33,412 nt of DNA from Chitinophagales bacterium (GTDB taxonomy: Bacteria; Bacteroidota; Bacteroidia; Chitinophagales; Chitinophagaceae): assembly GCA_015655125.1 (NCBI GenBank), contig JAATFP010000056.1, forward strand, positions 1 to 33,412. Direction: 5' to 3'. Positions 16,119 to 26,560 of the stretch are shown here, piece by piece. Positions within the stretch are counted from its first letter, which is position 1. Each line of letters starts with the position of its first letter. Position numbers and translations under genes: made by a program. The notes below the pieces were generated by a model. The model saw only the letters and a list, made by a program, of their open reading frames with translations. It had not been told where the DNA came from and made no database searches.

Positions 16119-17159
16119 TTAAAAAACGATTTCCGCATCCCCGCCTATCACAAAGCCCTGGCAAGTGAGCACCCTTCCTTTTGCGATCTCGTCATCTGTC
16201 AATACTTCGTTGTAGGCCATCCACACTTTTCCTTTAATGCAGGTAGCGGCGCAACTTCCACAGCGGCCGGCTTCGCAGCTGTAGGGTACCCCGATCTTCG
16301 CTTTTTTTATCGCGGACAAAATACTATCCGGGTATTTAACTTTGAGCGCATGAGTTTGCCCGTTTGCATGAACGATCACCCGGTGGGCATCAACATCCGG
16401 CGGCAGGGGTGTTACCAATCGCGGCAGGGAACTAAAATTTTCTTTCAGAATGTTTTGCAATGGAACGATTTCAGAAAGTGTGATAGTGATCATTTGCATA
16501 TATTCAAAAGGCCCGCACAAATAGAAGCGCGCATCCGCTGCTGACACTGTAAGATATTCCTGCATCAACTGCAGCAACAACCATTTACTAAGCCTGCTTT
16601 TATAGACATTGAAAATATTGCTGAATAAAAATCTGATTTGCAGTCTGTCCGCATATACTTCGCGCAGCGACAATAATTGTTTATGAAATATCACATCTTC
16701 TTCGGAACGGTTGCTGAAGATGAGTACCGCGCTACTGCCGCTTTTTGAAAGAATTGTCTGTATCATCGGAAAGCAAGGCGTGATGCCGCTTCCGGCGGCC
16801 ATAAAAAAATATTGCTTAACGGAACCGATGTTTTCCGGCAATAAAAATAACCCGCTTATGCCCGAAGTGAAAAGGATGTCGCCGATCTTCGCTTTCGTTA
16901 ACAGGAGCCGTGAGAATTCGCCGTTTGCCACGCGTTTAACAGTAATCGTTAAATGCTTATCCACACCGGGCAATGAAGAAATCGAATAGGATCGGCGCTT
17001 ATCGCCGTGCCTGGTAAAAAATACCAGCGTCAGAAACTGTCCGGGCTTAAATGCTGGCACCCTTCCATCTTCAAACTCCAGTACAAATGTTTTTGTTTCC
17101 TTTGTTTCGGTGATGATGTTCGTAATCATCAGTTTTTTTATGCCCGCCGTTTCTTCCAT
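16119..17159 (-). CDS. FAD/NAD(P)H reductase with C-terminal 2Fe-2S ferredoxin domain (PaaE-like)
   Basis: 346 residues from the ATG at 17159; a GTG at 17183 is in frame but the ATG fits the family's short leader better. The FAD-binding barrel carries RRSYSISS, the nucleotide-binding domain carries MAAGSGITPCFPM and YLCGPFEYM, and the C-terminus is a plant-type ferredoxin with ligands Cys295, Cys300, Cys303 (CEAGRCGSC) and Cys333. Such proteins pass electrons from NAD(P)H through FAD and the cluster to oxygenases, for example PaaE in phenylacetate oxidation, or act as stand-alone reductases. No oxygenase subunit lies next to it, so the electron acceptor is unknown. It converges on the ppk1 operon and diverges from the glucan synthase gene. 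Confidence 0.92.
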   Translation of the reverse strand: MEETAGIKKLMITNIITETKETKTFVLEFEDGRVPAFKPGQFLTLVFFTRHGDKRRSYSISSLPGVDKHLTITVKRVANGEFSRLLLTKAKIGDILFTSGISGLFLLPENIGSVKQYFFMAAGSGITPCFPMIQTILSKSGSSAVLIFSNRSEEDVIFHKQLLSLREVYADRLQIRFLFSNIFNVYKSRLSKWLLLQLMQEYLTVSAADARFYLCGPFEYMQMITITLSEIVPLQNILKENFSSLPRLVTPLPPDVDAHRVIVHANGQTHALKVKYPDSILSAIKKAKIGVPYSCEAGRCGSCAATCIKGKVWMAYNEVLTDDEIAKGRVLTCQGFVIGGDAEIVF

Positions 17160-17362
17160 TCCCACAAAGATAACCAGGCCCACATATATCGCGGGCTACG
17201 AAACACAGAACGTTTGTGGATACTTGCTCCACGCGTACCGGGTTCAATCTTTGCATTTGGTAGTAAAAAATACGGTTGCTTGATAAATAATCTGTTTACG
17301 AAATCCGCTAAATCTACCGGGGCGGATCGGCATTGGCATCATTATCAAAACACAGCACAGTT

Positions 17363-17391
17363 TTTGGGTACCTGATACAGGTGAAATTTTG
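17363..17391 (+). promoter_or_regulatory. Candidate promoter of the cyclic glucan synthase gene
   Basis: TTTG (17363-17366) and AAATTTTG (17384-17391, one mismatch to TAnnTTTG) are 17 bp apart. The start near 17398 gives a 30-nt leader that carries AAGG about 5 bases before the ATG at 17428. The rest of the 268-bp divergent gap (17160-17427) shows no gene. Confidence 0.4.
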
Positions 17392-17427
17392 CCACGGCTG
17401 TAAGTACAAAAAACAAAGAAGGTCAGT

Positions 17428-20400
17428 ATGAAGTTAAACCAAAGAAAAGAAAAAGAATCGGGCGTCTTTGAAATGCTTCCGCAGGCAATAGCTGCATTGA
17501 AAAAAAATATTATCGATCCCATTATCGGCGACCATGCCCGTCATTCTGACGAACGATCTCCGTTGCGTTCAGAGTTGTTTACAGAAGAACAACTGGAACA
17601 ATATGCTACCGGGCTAGCCGCCCGTCACCAGTTGAATTCGAAGGATCAGTCGGAACAACTTCTGAAGCGCCTGGCCTCCAACGAATCCATCCTGCTGGAA
17701 GTGCATGAGCTTCTTACCCAAGCTGTAAAAAAGAACAGCAGGGTGGTACCTGCCGCAGAATGGTTGCTGGACAATTTTTATCTCATCGAAGAACAGATTT
17801 ATATTGGCAAAAAGCATTTGCCTAAGGGTTATAGTAAAGGATTGCCACAATTACTTAAAGGTGCCTCTGCCGGTTTACCAAGGATATATGACATTGCTGT
17901 GGAAATAATTTCTCATAGTGACGGACATGTGAACCTGCGGAGCCTTGGCAGGTTCATAAAGGGATACCAGAAAGTTCAATATTTACAACTAGGTGAATTA
18001 TGGGCAACACCCATCATGTTGAGGCTGGCATTGCTGGAAAATTTAAGGCGGCTCTCCATACAAATCTCTGCGGATATCCAGAATAAAACACTGGCTACTT
18101 ACTGGGCCGACCTGATGATGGATACCATGGAAAATGATCCGAAAAACCTGGTATTGATATTAGCCGATATGGCACGTTCGGAACCGCCGATGGAAAGCGC
18201 CTTCATCGCAGAATTTACCCGTCGGCTGCAGGAAAAGGGAAGCGCGTTGGCACTTGCATTAAACTGGATAGAACAACGATTGACCGAAGAAGGACTTAGT
18301 ACCGCTATTCTTATCCAACAGGAAAATCAAAAACAGGCGGCCGACCAATTATCGATCAGCAACAGCATCAGTAGTCTGCGTTTTCTGGCCACAACCAACT
18401 GGCGGGAATTTGTGGAGTCCAACAGCATTGTGGAAGAAGTATTGAAAACAGCTTCAGATGGAATATACGACCGGATGGATTTTTTTACGCGGGATCAATA
18501 TCGTCACGCAGTGGAACGCATTTCAAAGCACAGCGAATATTCCGAACAGGAAATTGCGGCAATGGCTGTGCACCTGGCGGACGTTGGTAATCACCACGAC
18601 CGGCTGGCACACAGCTCTCATGTGGGTTATTACCTTACCGGCAAAGGCATGGTACAATTGGAAAAGGAAGCGAAGATGAAAATGAACGCTTTTGAGACTG
18701 CGCGAAGATTTGTAAATGGAGCGCCATTATTCATTTACACTTTCAGCATTATTATTCTTTCGGGTGTCATGACCTGGGGACTTACTGTGAAAGCATTTAC
18801 AGAAGGATTGAGAAACGGGTGGCTGATCAGTTTTGCGGTGTTGATCGTTCTTGCCACCAGCCAGCTGGCCATGAGCGTAGTAAACTGGGTGATTACCATT
18901 CTTGCCCGACCTGCGCTTCTGCCACGGATGGATTTTTCAAAAGGTATTCCTGATGAATCGCGCACGATGGTTGTGATACCAACACTCATCACCAGCGGTG
19001 CCGCTATCGCTGCATTGGCGGAAAATATAGAAGTTCATTTCCTCGCCAATCGGGATGCGAACTTATCATTTGCCTTGCTTACGGATCTTAAGGATGCAAA
19101 AACAGAAACACTGGAAGAAGATGATGCATTGATAGAGTTGGTTAAAGAAAAGATCGTAGCACTTAATAAAAAATACGACAGGTTGACGAATGATATATTC
19201 TTCCTTTTTCATCGTCCGCGTAAATGGAACAAAACAGAAAATGTGTGGATGGGGTATGAACGGAAGCGCGGCAAGCTTGGCGAATTGAATGCATTGATCC
19301 AGGGCCGCGGCCATGAAAATTTTTCCGTCATTATCGGCGAAGCTGAAGTATACAGCAAAGTGAAATACATCATTACCCTCGATTCTGATACGCAGCTTCC
19401 ACGCGAAACGGCCTGGAAGATGGTGGGTACTATGATGCATCCGTTAAACCAGCCCATATTCAATGAAAAGCTGCAGCGCGTTACCGATGGATACACCATC
19501 CTGCAGCCGCGCGTTTCCAACAGTTTGCCTGGTAGTGGAAGTTCGGTGTATGCGCGTATACATGGCAACGAGCCGGGTACCGACCCGTATACACGCGCTA
19601 CATCAGACGTGTACCAGGATCTTTTCAACGAAGGATCCTTTATCGGAAAGGGCATTTATGAGATAGCGTCTTTTGAAAAAACCTTTGATAATAAATTTCC
19701 GGAGAACAGGATACTCAGCCATGATCTGCTGGAAGGTTCATATGCGCGGTCGGCGCTGATGACAGATGTGCAGTTGTATGAAGACTATCCGGGTTCTTAC
19801 CTGGTAGATCTTCAACGCCGTCGCCGCTGGATCCGTGGCGATTGGCAGATCGCCAGTTGGGCAACTCCGTTTGTGCCCGATCAGAACAGGCAACTACGGC
19901 GGAATACATTGTCAGGACTTTCAAGATGGAAAATATTCGACAACCTGCGTCGCAGCGTTGTTCCATTGTCGTTGCTGGTGTTGCTCATTGCTGGTTGGAC
20001 GATACTGGAAAATCCCGCATCCTGGACCCTGGTTGTAATGGGTATTACGCTTATTCCATCCATCATCAGTTTCGTGTGGGAAATCATCCGCAAACCCGAA
20101 GATGTTACTTTTTTTCAACATCTTATTTTTGCCAACAGATCGTTGAAGGATAATCTGAAGCAGCAGGTTCTGGGCCTGATGACCCTGCCCTTCGAAGCAT
20201 TCGTTTTCTCAAGGGCCATTCTTGTAACGTTATGGCGCATCTATATTTCGCGCCGCCGTTTGTTACAATGGAATCCATATGGTAGCACCAATTCAAAGAA
20301 AACGATCATCGGCACTTATTCGGTGATGTGGTTCGCTCCGTTTTTTGCGGTAACAATGTTTGTGTTCCTGAGCGTATGGTTCCCGGTTTCGCTTATAACG

Positions 20401-23400
20401 GCTTTTCCATTTCTTGTTGGCTGGCTGCTTGCGCCTTCCATCAGCTGGTACATCAGTTTACCAGGCTCTGAAAAGAAAACGGAAATTTCAGCAACCGATG
20501 CGCTTTATCTCCGCAGGCTGGCAAGAAAAATCTGGTCGTTCTTTGAAGTGTTCGTTGGCAAGGAAGATAATTGGCTGCCGCCTGATAATTATCAGGAACA
20601 TCCGGTGGAGCGGGTGGCTCATCGGACATCGCCTACCAATATCGGTTTGTCGATGCTGGCAAATCTCACGGCATGGGACTTTGGTTATATCGGCCATGAA
20701 GCATTGCTCGAACGCACAGCCAGCACGATACAAACATTGCAGCGGCTAGAAAAATACCGCGGGCATTTGTTTAACTGGTACGACACCATCTCATTATCGC
20801 CATTGGCGCCGCGATATATTTCAACGGTAGACAGTGGAAATTTTATCGGTCATGTTATCACGCTCAAACAAGGGCTGATGGCGGTGCCTGACAGGAAGAT
20901 CATTTCACAAAACGACTTTAACGGTTTGATTGATACGCTTGGGGTGCTGATTGAAAAAACAAATGATAACAGGAGGCTTCGGAAATTTTCCGACAATATT
21001 ATTTTATCCGTTGGTAAATATATTCATACATTAAAACCGCTCCGTAATTATCTTGCCGGGCTTCAGAGAGAATTAAAGGAAATCATTACAGAACTGGATC
21101 CTGATCCGGATACCGAGCAAGATTGGTGGGCAGAAAAAGCGATGGAGCATCTCGAAGACTTGCTGCATCGCCTTCAACAGTTTTTTCCATGGCTGGCATT
21201 GCCCGAGGCTGCTCCTGAGTTTGAGGAACTTCTGAATGAGATGCCCTCTATTCCTTCTATCAATCAACTGGCACGCATCGAGCAGTCGATGCTGCATAAA
21301 ATCGTTGCACTGTATTTGCCCGAAAATACGGCCAATGAAAATGAATGGCTCAATCAACTGCGTGCGGCAGTTACCGATTCTGCACGCCTTGCAAAGCAGA
21401 TACAACTTCGCGCCGACAGGATCATGCGTCAGTGCGACGAATTCACAAATGTAGAATATGATTTTTTGTATGATTCCACCCAGCATCTATTGATCATTGG
21501 CTACAATGCCGATGAACACCGTTCAGACAACAGCTTCTACGACTTGCTTGCCTCCGAAGCGCGGCTCACTACTTTCGTTGCGGTAGCACAGGGGAAATTG
21601 CCGCAACAAAGCTGGTTCGCGTTGGGCAGGCAACTTACAAACCATGGTACCGACCCGATCCTGTTATCCTGGAGCGGGTCAATGTTTGAATACCTGATGC
21701 CATTGCTTGTGATGCCCACTTATGAAAATACGTTGCTGGACGAAAGCAATAAATCTGTGATTAAAAAACAGATTGAATATGGACGTAGCAGTAACGTTCC
21801 CTGGGGCATTTCAGAATCCGGCTATAGTAACGTTGATGCTCATTTGAATTATCAATACCGCGCCTTTGGCGTACCAGGACTTGGATTTAAGCGCGGGCTG
21901 GGTTCCGATCTTGTGATAGCGCCATACGCAACCGTGATGGCGCTAATGGTGGCACCTGGCGATGCATATGCCAACCTGCAGGAGATGAAAGGACTGGGAT
22001 TTGAAGGGAGGTATGGGTTTTACGAAGCGGTAGATTACACGGCAGCGAGGCTTCCGCGCCGCACCACAAACGCCATCATTCGTTCCTTTATGGCACATCA
22101 CCAGGGAATGTCTTTCCTTTCTATCAGCTACCTGTTGCTCGATCAGCCTATGCAAAGAAGATTTGAATCTGATGTACAGGTGAAATCTGCACTGCTGTTG
22201 TTGCAGGAAAGGATCCCGCGCATCACCACTTTCTATTCACCAACCGTACACGAATCAGACATCAGCGTAATGCCAGGCGGAAATGAATCGATGCGCGTAA
22301 TCAACACGCCGCATACGGCTATTCCGGAAGTGCAGTTGTTGTCCAACGGCCGCTTTCACAGTATGCTCACCAATTCGGGTGGCGGCTACAGTCGTTGGAA
22401 AAACATTTTGTTGACACGCTGGCGCGAAGATGCTACCTGCGACAACTGGGGAACCTTCTGTTATATCCGTGATCTCGATTCAAATAATTTCTGGTCGGCT
22501 GCATACCAGCCAACTTTAAACGAGGGCAATAATTATGAGGCCGTTTTTTCGCAGGGAAGGGCAGAGTTTCGACGGAAGGATAATAATATTGAAACGCATA
22601 CGGAAGTAGTGGTGTCACCTGAAGACGATGTGGAACTGCGGCGGATACACATCAACAACCGTTCGCGCAAAAGACGTTTTATAGAAATCACCAGTTATGC
22701 AGAAGTGGTGCTGGCAAGCGCAGCCGGTGACGAAGCTCATCCGGCATTCAGTAATTTGTTTGTGCAGACGGAGATCAATGAACAACGTCATGCAATACTT
22801 TGTACGCGCAGGCCGCGTTCAGGAGATGAAGTGAATCCGTATCTGTTTCATTTGATGAAAGCCCATGGCGCAGAAATACAACAGGTAACATATGAAACAG
22901 ATCGTGCGGAATTCATCGGCCGTGGCAACAGTATTCATAATCCCGGGATTCTTTATCGAAACAAGGGATTGTCAGGTGCCAGTGGCTCGGTGCTTGACCC
23001 GGTGATCGCTATCCAGTACCGCATTTACATTGAGCCTTATAAATCTGTGATTGTTGATATTATCACCGGTGCCGCCGATACAAAAGACATCTGCAATGCT
23101 TTAATAGAAAAATACCAGGACAAACATATTGCCAATCGTGGTCTCGAACTGGCCTGGACCCATAGCCAGGTGATCTTGCGGCAGATCAATGCTACCGAAG
23201 CAGATGCGCAATTATACAACAGGCTCGCAGGCTCCATCATTTTTGCAAACAGCTCGCTGCGTACAGATCCGGCAACGATCATGAAAAATCACAGGGGGCA
23301 ATCGGCGCTGTGGGCGTATGCCATTTCCGGCGACTTACCAATCGTACTGCTGCAGATAGAAGACTCTTCCAGTCTCGATCTGGTGAAACAAATGGTGCAG

Positions 23401-26112
23401 GCGCATGCTTACTGGCGATTGAAAGGTCTTATTGTAGATCTGATCATCTGGAACGATGACCATGGTGGTTACCGGCAGGAACTTAACGACCGGATCCATG
23501 CTCTTGTGGTGCCAGGCTCATCTGCCAATCTGAAAGATCAACCAGGTGGTATCTTTATCCGTTCCACGGATCAGATATCGAACGAAGACAGGATCCTTTT
23601 TCAAACCGTGGCTCACATTGTCATATCCGATAAATTGGGTACGCTGGAAGAGCAGATCAATCGCGGCGGTAAACCAAAAAGCCTGATACCGGTTTTTAGT
23701 CCGAGCAAGTTCCATACATCCGTTGATTCCAGTCTGATCAACGATCTGCCGCTCCCGGAAAACCTGCAATTCTTTAATGGTTTTGGTGGTTTTTCGCCTG
23801 ACGGAAAAGAGTATGTGATCAAGACGGTTCCCGGCAAACCTACGCCGGCACCATGGATCAACGTAATGGGGAATCCGCAATTCGGAACGGTGGTAACCGA
23901 AACCGGCTCGTCCTACACATGGGTCGAAAATGCACATGAAATAAGATTAACGCCCTGGAACAACGATCCTATTACCGATCTGAAAGGCGAAGCCTTTTAC
24001 CTTAGAGATGAAGAAAGTGGCCGCTTCTGGTCGCCATCCGCATTACCTGCGCGCGGCAATTCACCGTACATTACGCGTCATGGATTTGGCTACAGTATCT
24101 TCGAACATAGTGAAGATGGAATATTCTCTTCCATGAAAGTATATGTGGCTATCGATGCACCCATCAAATTTGTGGTGCTTACGATTCGTAATAACTCGTC
24201 AAGGCCGCGCCGCATTTCGGCTACCGGCTATGTAGAGTGGGTGCTGGCCGATCTTCGATCGAAGAGCCAGATGCATACTATTACAGAGATGCATACACGA
24301 ACAGGCGCTTTGCTTGCATACAATGCCTACAGTACGGAATTTGAGCATCGTGTTGCATTTTTTGATGTGGATGATACCAGCCGTTCTTTTACCAGCGATC
24401 GTTCAGAGTTCATTGGACGTAATGGAACGTTGGCTTACCCCGAAGCGATGAACAAAGTGAGGTTATCTGGTAAAACCGGTGCCGGGCTCGACCCTTGCGC
24501 AGCATTACAGGTCGCTTTCGATCTGGATGAAGAGGAAGAGAAAACGGTAACTTTCCGTCTCGGTGCCGGAAGAAGTATGGATGATGCGCTGGGATTGATC
24601 GAAAGGTTTGAAGGAAATAACGCTGCCGTTGAAACACTCAAAAAAGCGGATGCATTCTGGAAAGAAACACTTACCAATGTACAAGTATATACGCCGGATG
24701 CTGCAACAAATATACTTACTAATGGCTGGCTCAATTACCAGGCGCTATCGTGCAGGATCTGGGCTCGAAGCGGGTTCTATCAATCCGGGGGCGCATTCGG
24801 GTTTCGCGATCAATTGCAGGATGTGTTATCGCTTATGCACACCAAACCTGAATTGGTGCGGGAGCAGATATTGCTTTGTGCATCTCGCCAATTCATCGAA
24901 GGCGATGTACAGCATTGGTGGCACCCGCCTAAAGGACGCGGCGTACGCACTACCTGCTCCGATGATTATTTGTGGTTGCCTTTCGTAACTGCGAAGTATG
25001 TGGAAGCGACAGGTGACCGTGCCATTCTTGACGAACAGATCAATTTTATTGAAGGGCGCTTGCTGAATGCAGGAGAGGAGTCGTATTACGACCTTCCGAT
25101 CCGCTCGGATAAAGCCTCAGGTTTGTATGATCATTGTGTAAGAGCGATTGAGCATGGTTTGCGTTTCGGCGAACACGGGTTGCCGTTCATGGGGTCCGGC
25201 GATTGGAACGATGGAATGGACAGGGTAGGGCAACACGGCAAAGGTGAGAGCGTGTGGCTCGCGTTTTTCCTGTATGATATTTTGCAGAGATTCTCGCCGA
25301 TCGCACAATCCCGCAATGAAACAGCGTTTGCCGGGAAATGCAGGGAGGCTGCAGAAACATTGAAGGTTAACATTAATAAAAATGCATGGGATGGCGACTG
25401 GTACCGGCGCGCGTATTTTGATGACGGAACCCCACTCGGCTCAAGGGAAAATGAAGAGTGTAAAATTGATTCCATTGCACAAAGCTGGTCGGTACTATCC
25501 GGTGCCGGCGAAAAGCAAAGATCGCTCACTGCGCTCGGGTCTGCCGATAAGTATCTTGTAAGAAAAGAAGATGGCATGATCCAGTTGTTTGATCCGCCAT
25601 TTGATAAGTCACCCATGAACCCGGGGTATATTAAGGGCTATGTGCCGGGTGTTCGTGAAAATGGCGGTCAGTACACGCATGCTGCAATCTGGCTGGTGAT
25701 GGCGTTTGCTGAAACCGGTAATGCTGAAAGAACATGGGAACTGTTGAAGATGATCAATCCCTTGAACAGGGGCATTGATCCGGAAAAGATTGCGGTGTAT
25801 AAATCGGAGCCGTATGTGATTGCTGCCGACGTATATGCAGAACCCAAACATAAGGGCCGTGGCGGCTGGACATGGTACACAGGTTCAGCAGGCTGGATGT
25901 ACCAGCTTATCCTGGAATCTTTCGTCGGACTAAAACGCAAAGGCGATGTGCTGGAATTTAAAACCTGTTTGCCAAAAGAATGGAAGGAAGTGAAAGTACA
26001 ATATAAATATGCAAGTACCATGTATTTTATTACCATTCAATCTTCGTTCACCACCGATGTGCGCACGGTGCAGTTAGAGGATGTGGGTGGAGTAAAAGAA
26101 GTGACTATTTAG
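17428..26112 (+). CDS. ndvB: Cyclic beta-1,2-glucan synthase (NdvB/ChvB/Cgs family)
   Basis: 2894 residues, almost exactly the size of rhizobial and Brucella enzymes. It polymerises glucose from UDP-glucose, cyclises the chain and trims it. An N-terminal helical region (1-430) precedes membrane helices at about 434-454 and 465-490. The GT84 transferase follows with Asp652/Asp654 (ITLDSDTQLP) and RWIRGDWQ (800-807), then more membrane helices at about 825-875 and 970-1015. The central glucoamylase-like/GH189 cyclisation region includes WGISESGYSNVD (Glu1463), GLGFEGRYGFYEAVD and AHHQG (1556-1560). Two GH94 N-type sandwiches follow (about 1600-1870 and 2140-2400), then the GH94 catalytic barrel with GSGDWNDGMDR, Asp2595 being the family's catalytic acid. 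All modules appear intact; there is no frameshift in 8.7 kb. Transport and glucan-modifying genes are not adjacent. Confidence 0.95.
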   Translation: MKLNQRKEKESGVFEMLPQAIAALKKNIIDPIIGDHARHSDERSPLRSELFTEEQLEQYATGLAARHQLNSKDQSEQLLKRLASNESILLEVHELLTQAVKKNSRVVPAAEWLLDNFYLIEEQIYIGKKHLPKGYSKGLPQLLKGASAGLPRIYDIAVEIISHSDGHVNLRSLGRFIKGYQKVQYLQLGELWATPIMLRLALLENLRRLSIQISADIQNKTLATYWADLMMDTMENDPKNLVLILADMARSEPPMESAFIAEFTRRLQEKGSALALALNWIEQRLTEEGLSTAILIQQENQKQAADQLSISNSISSLRFLATTNWREFVESNSIVEEVLKTASDGIYDRMDFFTRDQYRHAVERISKHSEYSEQEIAAMAVHLADVGNHHDRLAHSSHVGYYLTGKGMVQLEKEAKMKMNAFETARRFVNGAPLFIYTFSIIILSGVMTWGLTVKAFTEGLRNGWLISFAVLIVLATSQLAMSVVNWVITILARPALLPRMDFSKGIPDESRTMVVIPTLITSGAAIAALAENIEVHFLANRDANLSFALLTDLKDAKTETLEEDDALIELVKEKIVALNKKYDRLTNDIFFLFHRPRKWNKTENVWMGYERKRGKLGELNALIQGRGHENFSVIIGEAEVYSKVKYIITLDSDTQLPRETAWKMVGTMMHPLNQPIFNEKLQRVTDGYTILQPRVSNSLPGSGSSVYARIHGNEPGTDPYTRATSDVYQDLFNEGSFIGKGIYEIASFEKTFDNKFPENRILSHDLLEGSYARSALMTDVQLYEDYPGSYLVDLQRRRRWIRGDWQIASWATPFVPDQNRQLRRNTLSGLSRWKIFDNLRRSVVPLSLLVLLIAGWTILENPASWTLVVMGITLIPSIISFVWEIIRKPEDVTFFQHLIFANRSLKDNLKQQVLGLMTLPFEAFVFSRAILVTLWRIYISRRRLLQWNPYGSTNSKKTIIGTYSVMWFAPFFAVTMFVFLSVWFPVSLITAFPFLVGWLLAPSISWYISLPGSEKKTEISATDALYLRRLARKIWSFFEVFVGKEDNWLPPDNYQEHPVERVAHRTSPTNIGLSMLANLTAWDFGYIGHEALLERTASTIQTLQRLEKYRGHLFNWYDTISLSPLAPRYISTVDSGNFIGHVITLKQGLMAVPDRKIISQNDFNGLIDTLGVLIEKTNDNRRLRKFSDNIILSVGKYIHTLKPLRNYLAGLQRELKEIITELDPDPDTEQDWWAEKAMEHLEDLLHRLQQFFPWLALPEAAPEFEELLNEMPSIPSINQLARIEQSMLHKIVALYLPENTANENEWLNQLRAAVTDSARLAKQIQLRADRIMRQCDEFTNVEYDFLYDSTQHLLIIGYNADEHRSDNSFYDLLASEARLTTFVAVAQGKLPQQSWFALGRQLTNHGTDPILLSWSGSMFEYLMPLLVMPTYENTLLDESNKSVIKKQIEYGRSSNVPWGISESGYSNVDAHLNYQYRAFGVPGLGFKRGLGSDLVIAPYATVMALMVAPGDAYANLQEMKGLGFEGRYGFYEAVDYTAARLPRRTTNAIIRSFMAHHQGMSFLSISYLLLDQPMQRRFESDVQVKSALLLLQERIPRITTFYSPTVHESDISVMPGGNESMRVINTPHTAIPEVQLLSNGRFHSMLTNSGGGYSRWKNILLTRWREDATCDNWGTFCYIRDLDSNNFWSAAYQPTLNEGNNYEAVFSQGRAEFRRKDNNIETHTEVVVSPEDDVELRRIHINNRSRKRRFIEITSYAEVVLASAAGDEAHPAFSNLFVQTEINEQRHAILCTRRPRSGDEVNPYLFHLMKAHGAEIQQVTYETDRAEFIGRGNSIHNPGILYRNKGLSGASGSVLDPVIAIQYRIYIEPYKSVIVDIITGAADTKDICNALIEKYQDKHIANRGLELAWTHSQVILRQINATEADAQLYNRLAGSIIFANSSLRTDPATIMKNHRGQSALWAYAISGDLPIVLLQIEDSSSLDLVKQMVQAHAYWRLKGLIVDLIIWNDDHGGYRQELNDRIHALVVPGSSANLKDQPGGIFIRSTDQISNEDRILFQTVAHIVISDKLGTLEEQINRGGKPKSLIPVFSPSKFHTSVDSSLINDLPLPENLQFFNGFGGFSPDGKEYVIKTVPGKPTPAPWINVMGNPQFGTVVTETGSSYTWVENAHEIRLTPWNNDPITDLKGEAFYLRDEESGRFWSPSALPARGNSPYITRHGFGYSIFEHSEDGIFSSMKVYVAIDAPIKFVVLTIRNNSSRPRRISATGYVEWVLADLRSKSQMHTITEMHTRTGALLAYNAYSTEFEHRVAFFDVDDTSRSFTSDRSEFIGRNGTLAYPEAMNKVRLSGKTGAGLDPCAALQVAFDLDEEEEKTVTFRLGAGRSMDDALGLIERFEGNNAAVETLKKADAFWKETLTNVQVYTPDAATNILTNGWLNYQALSCRIWARSGFYQSGGAFGFRDQLQDVLSLMHTKPELVREQILLCASRQFIEGDVQHWWHPPKGRGVRTTCSDDYLWLPFVTAKYVEATGDRAILDEQINFIEGRLLNAGEESYYDLPIRSDKASGLYDHCVRAIEHGLRFGEHGLPFMGSGDWNDGMDRVGQHGKGESVWLAFFLYDILQRFSPIAQSRNETAFAGKCREAAETLKVNINKNAWDGDWYRRAYFDDGTPLGSRENEECKIDSIAQSWSVLSGAGEKQRSLTALGSADKYLVRKEDGMIQLFDPPFDKSPMNPGYIKGYVPGVRENGGQYTHAAIWLVMAFAETGNAERTWELLKMINPLNRGIDPEKIAVYKSEPYVIAADVYAEPKHKGRGGWTWYTGSAGWMYQLILESFVGLKRKGDVLEFKTCLPKEWKEVKVQYKYASTMYFITIQSSFTTDVRTVQLEDVGGVKEVTI

Positions 26113-26560
26113 TAAAGGAATTATTTTTATTAGTTAATCCTTTAACGTGTTGTGTTATTAAAAAAGTCTCAATAAAAAAAGTTCTGGCTGTGTTTCGACA
26201 AGCTCAACATGGCAGGATAATATCAGTAAGGTATCAACATGAAGGATCGTGGTCAGTGAGATAAAACCTGCATCCTGTCTTGGTTTCGGAAAATGCAACG
26301 CGATCGAACGCTGTCAACCCGAACTTCTCGAAGAAGGTTTGCAAAGAAAAATTTTCTACCTGTTGTTCAATATGTTTTCTTCTGTTTGAAAAAATTTGCT
26401 TGCCGTTCAACGTAGCAAAACTGCCGTCCATTAAATCCTGCTAACATTTCTTTAACAAGCCCTTGCCGTTCATAACAAAAAAATCTCTCTCCGTGTTTTT
26501 TTCAACTTTTGTTGTAACAAATAGCATTCTCTTGCGTACAAATAGGAAAATATAACTGTT
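26113..26560. other. 448-bp intergenic region between the glucan synthase and receptor genes
   Basis: It starts with a short imperfect hairpin (TAAAGGA 26113-26119 with TCCTTTA 26138-26144, no good T-run), then holds degenerate copies of the interspersed repeat described separately, then A/T-rich sequence up to the receptor start. The stretch AACTTTTG at 26504-26511 is one base from a TAnnTTTG -7 element but has no convincing -33 partner. No convincing gene. Confidence 0.6.
26171..26287. repeat. Degenerate copy of an interspersed repeat
   Basis: The 25-base core at 26191-26215 (starting TGTTTCGACAAGCTCAACAT) differs at two positions from the cores at 32828-32852, 6.6 kb away. After it, 26245-26287 again resembles the spacer and start of another unit (GGTCAGTGAGATAAAACCTG). 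The same family occurs in the tandem pair at 32807-32925. These are non-coding intergenic repeats. Confidence 0.65.

Noticed and set aside
17165..17172. CAAAGATA as a minus-strand -7 promoter element for the reductase
   Set aside because: It lies only 5 bp from the chosen ATG and has no -33 partner at the right distance, so transcription would begin inside the gene.
17160..17183. GTG start for the 2Fe-2S reductase at 17183
   Set aside because: The extra eight residues add nothing family-like and an ATG eight codons later fits the usual short leader before the FAD domain.
26234..26431. 65-codon minus-strand frame in the gap before the receptor gene
   Set aside because: Its 3' part is made of the interspersed repeat, there is no promoter or ribosome-binding site, and no recognisable domain; a chance frame or a fragment at best.
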